A stretch of DNA of 10,751 bases from Vampirovibrionales bacterium (lineage in GTDB: Bacteria > Cyanobacteriota > Vampirovibrionia > Vampirovibrionales > JAGQHJ01), in assembly GCA_025451145.1 (NCBI GenBank), contig JANWKX010000115.1, positions 1 through 10,751 on the forward strand. Direction: 5' to 3'. Shown here in pieces: positions 6,605 through 10,751 of the stretch. A program made the position numbers and the translations under genes. Numbering within the stretch: position 1 is the stretch's first letter; each line of letters starts with the position of its first letter. The notes under the pieces are model-generated. The model saw nothing but the letters and a program-made list of their open reading frames with translations, was not told the origin of the DNA and ran no database searches.

Positions 6605-7903
6605 CTAGGCGATTTCGCCTTTGGGTTGCTTTTCAGGCATCGGAATGACTTCGGCGCAAGAGCGATTTTCAACCATATCCTGCGTGACAACCACTTTATG
6701 GATGTCATTTCGAGACGGGATCTCATACATCAGATCCAGCATCAACTCTTCCACAATGGATTTCAAAGCACGCGCCCCGGTACGGCGTTTAAGGGCTTCC
6801 TTGGCGATGGTCCTTGCGGCATCCGGCTCAAAATCCAGCTCGACGCCATCCATCGAGAACAGCTCTTGATACTGCTTAAAGATGGCGTTTTTCGGCTTGA
6901 TGAGGATTTGAACTAATGCATCTTCATCCAGCGGATCCAACACGGCTGTAATAGGAATCCGGCCGATGAACTCAGGAATCATCCCGAACTTCAACAGATC
7001 CTCAGGCTGAAGCTGTTTCAGCATGCGGGCGGCTGCCAATTCCCGTTCGTAAAGCTGTTTGGGGGTCGAAGCGCCAAACCCAACAGATTTACCGGAAGCC
7101 ACACGGCTTTCAACCACTTTTTCAAGACCGGTAAATGCGCCACCACAGATAAAGAGAATGTTGGTGGTGTCAATTTGGATAAATTCCTGATGAGGGTGCT
7201 TGCGTCCACCTTGCGGGGGAACGTTGGCCACAGTCCCTTCAATCATCTTTAACAGAGCTTGCTGAACCCCTTCACCGCTTACATCACGGGTAATACTGGG
7301 GTTTTCAGACTTGCGGGCAATCTTATCCACTTCATCAATGTAGATAATGCCTTGCTCAGCCTTGGAAGCATCATAATCCGCAGCTTGATAGAGACGAAGC
7401 AGGATATTCTCCACATCATCGCCGACATAGCCCGCTTCAGTAAGCGTTGTGGCATCAGCGACGGCAAAGGGAACCTCAAGAAGCTTGGCAAGGGTTTGGG
7501 CCAACAGGGTTTTACCGCTGCCAGAGGGGCCTACCAGCAAGATGTTGCTTTTTTGAATCTCAACCGAGGATTTGCTGTCCTGAGAGTTGATGTTGTGGTT
7601 AATCCGCTTGTAATGATTGTAGACGGCAACGGATAAAACCTTTTTGGCGTCATCCTGGCCCACAATGTGCTCATCCAAAAATGATTTGATTTCTGCAGGC
7701 TTGGGAACCTTGGCCAGTTCAACGGGAGTCGATGTTTTTTCGCCTTCTTCTCCCTCAAAAAACTCTTCATCCAGGATTTCATTACACAGATCAACACATT
7801 CATCGCAGATATAGACCTCGGGGCCTGCTATCAATTTCTTGACCTGATCCTGGCTCTTTCCGCAAAAAGAACACTTCAGTCTGCTATCATCATGTTTTGC
7901 CAT
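6605..7903 (-). CDS. clpX: ATP-dependent Clp protease ATP-binding subunit ClpX
   Basis: ClpX is the AAA+ unfoldase that forms a hexamer in the cytoplasm, recognises tagged substrates (for example ssrA-tagged proteins), unfolds them with ATP and feeds them into ClpP. The N-terminal zinc-binding domain has C11, C14, C33 and C36. The AAA+ module shows Walker A GPSGSGKT (125-132), pore-1 loop GYVG (158-161), Walker B IIYIDEVDK (186-194), the pore-2 RKH loop (234-236), arginine-finger region EFIGRIP (311-317) and sensor 2 GAR (376-378). The ClpP-docking loop reads VGF (274-276) where E. coli has IGF, a conservative change. At 432 aa the length is normal. GGAGGA (7910-7915 on the + strand) lies six bases before the ATG. 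It follows clpP after 121 bases; a -10-like TATACT in that gap (7945-7940) with a weak -35 (GTTTTA) may give clpX some transcription of its own. The N-terminal domain resembles cyanobacterial ClpX. Confidence 0.98.
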   Translation of the reverse strand: MAKHDDSRLKCSFCGKSQDQVKKLIAGPEVYICDECVDLCNEILDEEFFEGEEGEKTSTPVELAKVPKPAEIKSFLDEHIVGQDDAKKVLSVAVYNHYKRINHNINSQDSKSSVEIQKSNILLVGPSGSGKTLLAQTLAKLLEVPFAVADATTLTEAGYVGDDVENILLRLYQAADYDASKAEQGIIYIDEVDKIARKSENPSITRDVSGEGVQQALLKMIEGTVANVPPQGGRKHPHQEFIQIDTTNILFICGGAFTGLEKVVESRVASGKSVGFGASTPKQLYERELAAARMLKQLQPEDLLKFGMIPEFIGRIPITAVLDPLDEDALVQILIKPKNAIFKQYQELFSMDGVELDFEPDAARTIAKEALKRRTGARALKSIVEELMLDLMYEIPSRNDIHKVVVTQDMVENRSCAEVIPMPEKQPKGEIA

Positions 7904-8024
7904 GGGCTATCCTCCGATTGAGGGTTTGATAAAGGCCTAAGTATAATGTCGATCTATTTGGATAAAACTTCAGAAGATCCGTAGACCTGATTCAGATCAA
8001 AATCGTTTTACCACTATCATGATA

Positions 8025-8675
8025 CTAGGCTTCTTTAGCCTCTTCAACTCTTGTGATGACTTTGTCAACCATCCCGTAGGCAACAGATTCTTCGGCGGAC
8101 ATGATATAGTCGCGGTCTGTGTCTTTTTCAATCTTTTTCAAAGATTGCCCAGTATGGTGAGCCAGCAACTCGTTGATGAGTTTTTTCATACGATTAATTT
8201 CAGCAGCTTGGATTTCAATATCCGTGGCCTGACCTTGAGCGCCACCTAAAGGCTGGTGGATCAAGATTCGGGAATGGGGCAAGGCCATCCGTTTGCCAGG
8301 GGTTCCGGCAGCCAGCAAGAATGCGCCCATACTAGCCGCTTGACCAAGACAAATGGTCGCAACATCGGCGCGGATATGCTGAATGGTGTCATAAATGGCA
8401 AAACCGGCTGTTACACTACCACCAGGGCTATTGATATAGAGCATAATGTCTTTTTCAGGGTTTTCAGAATCCAGCAAGAGAAGCTGGGCCACAATCAGGT
8501 TGGCAACCATGTCATCCACAGGCGTTCCCAGAAAGACAATCCGTTCTCTCAGCAGGCGGGAAAAGATATCAAATGACCGTTCACCCCGGCTGGATTGCTC
8601 AATTACCACAGGGATATAGGCATAGGGGTTAATCATTTGAGAATAATTAACGGCGCTAATAATCTCTTTACTCAT
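8025..8675 (-). CDS. clpP: ATP-dependent Clp protease proteolytic subunit ClpP
   Basis: ClpP is the serine protease that forms a double heptameric barrel and degrades proteins delivered by ClpX or other Clp ATPases. The catalytic triad is S115 (GQAASMGA), H140 (ILIHQPLGG) and D189 (DTDRDY); the S-H and H-D spacings (25 and 49) equal those of E. coli ClpP. The oxyanion-hole SPGGSV motif is at 83-88. The protein has 216 residues, slightly longer than usual because of an N-terminal stretch of about 20 residues before PYAYIPVVIE, which may be a removed propeptide. The ATG is preceded by GAGAGG eight bases upstream, which supports this start. It lies 42 bases downstream of tig and upstream of clpX, the classic order for this cluster. 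A perfect 14-bp palindrome occupies the gap before it. Confidence 0.98.
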   Translation of the reverse strand: MSKEIISAVNYSQMINPYAYIPVVIEQSSRGERSFDIFSRLLRERIVFLGTPVDDMVANLIVAQLLLLDSENPEKDIMLYINSPGGSVTAGFAIYDTIQHIRADVATICLGQAASMGAFLLAAGTPGKRMALPHSRILIHQPLGGAQGQATDIEIQAAEINRMKKLINELLAHHTGQSLKKIEKDTDRDYIMSAEESVAYGMVDKVITRVEEAKEA

Positions 8676-8693
8676 GGGTTAAACCTCTCTCTA

Positions 8694-8707
8694 CTGTTTG
8701 CAAACAG
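8694..8707. promoter_or_regulatory. perfect 14-bp palindrome between tig and clpP
   Basis: CTGTTTGCAAACAG is its own reverse complement and sits 18 bases before the clpP start codon, just upstream of its ribosome binding site. It could be an operator for a dimeric repressor, or in RNA a 5-bp hairpin with a TGCA loop. It matches neither CIRCE (HrcA) nor the CtsR direct-repeat operator. No good promoter is visible beside it. Confidence 0.4.
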
Positions 8708-8717
8708 ATTGCGGAAT

Positions 8718-10103
8718 CTATTCCTCCACCAGGACTTCGTATTCTTCCTTTTCCAGGGTGCTGGCAACAGCCACCGACTCATCGCTTGATTTGTCATCTT
8801 GTTGAACATCTTTGACGTAGGTGACTTCTGCGCGAGCCATCAGGAATTCCACAATCTTCTGGCTTAAAATTTCATCCACCAAAGCTTGTGCTGCCGAAGG
8901 GTTATTGGCAATCTGCTTCATGGCCATTTTTTCATCCATATTACGGTCTTTGGCCAGGTTAAGGATTTCCGCCTGAAACTCTTCTTCAGTTACCGTAACA
9001 TTTTCCTGTTTTGCAATCGCGCTAAAGACCAAGCTGGTCTGAATACGCCTTAAGGCTTCCGTGCGAAGATTCTGCCAGATTTTCTCATGGCCTTGGGAAT
9101 CCACAAACTGTTCCCAATTCATGCCTTGGCTTTTAAAGTTCTTTTGAATTTCCTCCAGAAGGATGCGGGCTTCACGATTGATCATCGCGTCCGGAACTTC
9201 CATCTTGGCGTGATCCACAACGTAATCAATGACAGCCTTCTGCTTGCGGAAGTTGTTTTCGTTCTCAACGCCACGGTCAATAAACTTGCGAATTTCCGAT
9301 TCAAGCTGCTGTAGATTTTCGTATGGGCCGCATTTTTTGGCCAACTCATCATCCAGTTCGGGAGCAACCTTTTTCTTGATTTCGTTCACCGTCACGGTAA
9401 AGTCTGCAGGCTTTCCGGCAAGGGATTGATCATGGTAGTCCGAAGGGAATTGCACCTGGATGCTGAATTCTTCACCGATTTTATGCCCCGGAATCTGCTC
9501 GGCAAAGCCTTCGATGAAGTTATTGCTGGATAAATCCAGGAGATAGTTCTTGGCAGAGCCGCCGCGAATCAATTCACCGTTGATAGCTCCGGTAAAATCG
9601 ATGTTGACGATATCGTTTGCTTGAACTTCCCGATCAATAATGGTTTCCAAAGTGGTCATCCGCTCACGGATCGCTTGAATCTCGTTATCAAACTGCTCTG
9701 CAGGCGGTTCATACTGAGGAACATCCACTTTAATGACGGATAACTCCGGAACGGTAACATCCGGACGAAGCTCTACGGAAGCTTTGACAGTTAAAGGATG
9801 ACCGACTTCAAAGTTATACTCTTCAATATGAGGCGGTGCGACAACTTCCAACTGGTGTTCGCTAATGGCATCTGCGAAAGCGTGGGGCAGAATCCGATCC
9901 AGCACTTCCTGCTTGATCCGTTCGATACCGACGGCCTTTTCAACCACTTGCCTAGGGGCTTTTCCCCGCCTGAAACCGGGGATGTTTAACCGTTGACCCA
10001 AGCGCTTACACGCTTTGTTGTATTCCATACTGGCGTGTTCTGGGTCAATTTCCAGGTTGATATGAGCCGTGTACTGCTCTGCTTTTTCAACATCTACTTT
10101 CAT
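8718..10103 (-). CDS. tig: trigger factor (ribosome-associated chaperone, peptidyl-prolyl isomerase)
   Basis: Trigger factor binds the ribosome at the exit tunnel, shields nascent chains and isomerises proline bonds. The N-terminal ribosome-binding domain carries the signature GFRRGKAP (43-50). An FKBP-like PPIase domain spans about 160-243 (NDIVNIDFTGAINGE, NFIEGFAEQIPGHKIGEEF). The helical C-terminal chaperone domain covers about 244-430 (PELDDELAKKCG, EVPDAMINREARILLEEI). The last 30 residues are a strongly acidic, Ser-rich tail, making the protein 461 aa compared with 432 in E. coli. The ATG is not preceded by a clear Shine-Dalgarno sequence (only a distant AGAGA), so initiation may be weak or unusual, although the sequence MKVDVEKAEQ fits a trigger factor start. 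It is the first protein gene of the tig-clpP-clpX cluster and lies 51 bases downstream of tRNA-Gly on the same strand. Confidence 0.97.
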   Translation of the reverse strand: MKVDVEKAEQYTAHINLEIDPEHASMEYNKACKRLGQRLNIPGFRRGKAPRQVVEKAVGIERIKQEVLDRILPHAFADAISEHQLEVVAPPHIEEYNFEVGHPLTVKASVELRPDVTVPELSVIKVDVPQYEPPAEQFDNEIQAIRERMTTLETIIDREVQANDIVNIDFTGAINGELIRGGSAKNYLLDLSSNNFIEGFAEQIPGHKIGEEFSIQVQFPSDYHDQSLAGKPADFTVTVNEIKKKVAPELDDELAKKCGPYENLQQLESEIRKFIDRGVENENNFRKQKAVIDYVVDHAKMEVPDAMINREARILLEEIQKNFKSQGMNWEQFVDSQGHEKIWQNLRTEALRRIQTSLVFSAIAKQENVTVTEEEFQAEILNLAKDRNMDEKMAMKQIANNPSAAQALVDEILSQKIVEFLMARAEVTYVKDVQQDDKSSDESVAVASTLEKEEYEVLVEE

Positions 10104-10154
10104 CAGATAGAAATTCTCTAGCTATTCATTTAACCGTATACGATAGTGGTAAAA

Positions 10155-10226
10155 AGCGGGAGACGAGGCTCGAACTCGCGACATCTTCCTTGGCAAGGAA
10201 GCATTCTACCACTGAATTACTCCCGC
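10155..10226 (-). tRNA. tRNA-Gly (anticodon GCC)
   Basis: On the - strand a full cloverleaf can be drawn: acceptor GCGGGAG/CTCCCGC, D-arm with AGTGGTAGA, anticodon stem CTTCC/GGAAG with loop TTGCCAA (anticodon GCC at 10194-10192), T-arm GCGAG-TTCGAGC-CTCGT (end pair weak) and discriminator T, typical for bacterial tRNA-Gly. The 72-base gene does not encode CCA; it is followed by TTTT. A promoter lies just upstream, and tig starts 51 bases downstream on the same strand. Confidence 0.96.
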
Positions 10227-10238
10227 AATAGACAACTC

Positions 10239-10268
10239 ATTATAATGCAGAAAATTTTTTGAGTACAA
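10239..10268 (-). promoter_or_regulatory. probable promoter of tRNA-Gly, possibly also of tig
   Basis: On the - strand a perfect -10 box TATAAT (10244-10239) lies 12 bases before the tRNA-Gly 5' end. With an 18-base spacer TTGTAC (10268-10263) is a modest -35 element. Transcription would start about at 10232. No clear promoter is seen between the tRNA and tig, so read-through into tig is possible. Confidence 0.6.
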
Positions 10269-10599
10269 GTATCTTCTGAAATTCGGGAATGCCTGTCTTT
10301 AATGGATAAGGTATCGATGGCGTCCCTATTGCCTTATAGTCGGGTTAATTTACCCATGGGGGCCTCTTTTGGATGTGGTTTAAAAGGCCTGGACATGTTG
10401 AAATCCGGTCAATGGGTCATGAGGATGCTTCATTTTGCCGATGAATGGCCATTTGGGAATGTTGGCAGCCCGTGTTTTGGATATTTGCCTGGCTGGATAA
10501 GATAGGTGGTTGTGGTAGAGGTTAGACCCGTTAACACAAGCGGAGGATTTCGGGTTGGTGGCTGGTTTGGATAAACCGATTTTGGGTTATGATGAAATG

Positions 10600-10621
10600 A
10601 GGCTCGTTTTGTACTGAGCCT
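10600..10621 (+). other. hairpin in the leader of the CAT tRNA
   Basis: AGGCTC (10600-10605) pairs with GAGCCT (10616-10621) around a 10-base loop, extended by G-U and T-A pairs. It ends seven bases before the tRNA. Only TTAATT follows, so it is a poor terminator; a structured 5' leader is equally likely. Confidence 0.35.
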
Positions 10622-10628
10622 TAATTGT

Positions 10629-10700
10629 GGCCCTATAGCTCAATGGTGGAGCAGGCGACTCATAATCGCTTGGTTGTAGGTTCGAATCCTACTGGGGCCA
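10629..10700 (+). tRNA. tRNA-Ile2 (anticodon CAT, lysidine-type)
   Basis: A complete cloverleaf: acceptor GGCCCTA/TGGGGCC, D-arm GCTC-AATGGTG-GAGC, anticodon stem GGCGA/TCGCT with loop CTCATAA (anticodon CAT at 10661-10663), T-arm GTAGG-TTCGAAT-CCTAC and discriminator A. The CCA end is not encoded. The anticodon arm with its following TGGT is identical to that of E. coli tRNA-Ile2 as I remember it, and the GGCCC acceptor also agrees, whereas elongator tRNA-Met differs in both. The paired G1-C72 end excludes initiator tRNA. In the cell the C of CAT would be changed to lysidine by TilS so that the tRNA reads AUA as isoleucine. Confidence 0.85.
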
Positions 10701-10751
10701 CTTTCCTCATTATTGTCTCATTAAGGCAATGGCGTTACTGAAGATCTGAAA

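Larger units (their letters stand above)
10227..10628. other. gene-poor 402-base region between two tRNA genes
   Basis: Apart from the tRNA-Gly promoter and a hairpin before the second tRNA, I see nothing firm here. An open frame at 10302-10505 (67 codons) has no ribosome binding site and an unnatural composition. From about 10500 to 10600 the + strand is rich in G and T. TATGAT (10588-10593), with a weak TTTGGA (10566-10571) 16 bases upstream, may be the promoter of the downstream tRNA. Confidence 0.5.

Noticed and set aside
10302..10505. 67-codon + strand frame between the two tRNA genes
   Set aside because: No ribosome binding site, rich in Gly, Trp and Met, no recognisable family; probably non-coding.
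1..10751. Search for CRISPR arrays, insertion sequences, attachment-site repeats and transposase or integrase genes
   Set aside because: No regularly spaced direct repeats, transposase motifs or duplicated tRNA ends were seen by eye.

Overview
The window looks like chromosomal DNA from a flagellated relative of Cyanobacteria, most likely in the Vampirovibrionia (Melainabacteria) group. This is an inference from two things read in the sequence. The ClpX N-terminus (CSFCGKSQDQVKKLIAGP, then VYICDECVDLCNEILDEE) closely resembles cyanobacterial ClpX, and a flagellar cap gene (fliD) lies in the same window, although true Cyanobacteria have no flagella. No rRNA or broader marker set is present to confirm it.

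Left part (1-2560): a complete fliD-like flagellar cap gene on the + strand, with a possible FliA (sigma-28) -10 box upstream. It is convergent with a small secreted-protein gene on the - strand; a hairpin with a U-tract in the - direction separates them. Next comes a 371-base regulatory-looking gap with two similar inverted repeats (AGACC-N2-GGTCT) centred 34 bases apart.

Middle part (2558-6600): genes of unknown function. Two + strand proteins (560 and 284 aa) share a roughly 100-residue block: a K-FLKGA entry motif, a glycine-rich hydrophobic stretch, a KG motif and an AE...GxG-SSIL-S-x-G-K exit motif. They appear to be distant paralogues of a family I cannot name. Between them is an unrecognised 239-aa gene on the - strand whose stop codon overlaps that of the 560-aa gene through the tetramer CTAG. 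A doubtful small ORF (6250-6561) and a strong bidirectional terminator follow.

Right part (6605-10103): on the - strand, in transcription order, tig (trigger factor), clpP and clpX, a classic nascent-chain and protein quality-control cluster. Trigger factor meets nascent chains, while ClpX unfolds substrates and feeds them into ClpP. A tRNA-Gly(GCC) gene with its own promoter lies 51 bases upstream of tig on the same strand. The tig-clpP gap holds a perfect 14-bp palindrome. After a gene-poor 400-base stretch, a + strand tRNA with anticodon CAT closes the window. Its body and anticodon arm match tRNA-Ile2 (lysidine-modified in the cell) rather than tRNA-Met. Neither tRNA encodes its CCA end.

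The most interesting items are the paralogous hydrophobic-block family around the orphan 239-aa gene, the paired inverted repeats at 2323-2369, the palindrome at 8694-8707 and the tRNA-Ile2 identity. Nothing here amounts to a clear new defence or mobile system.
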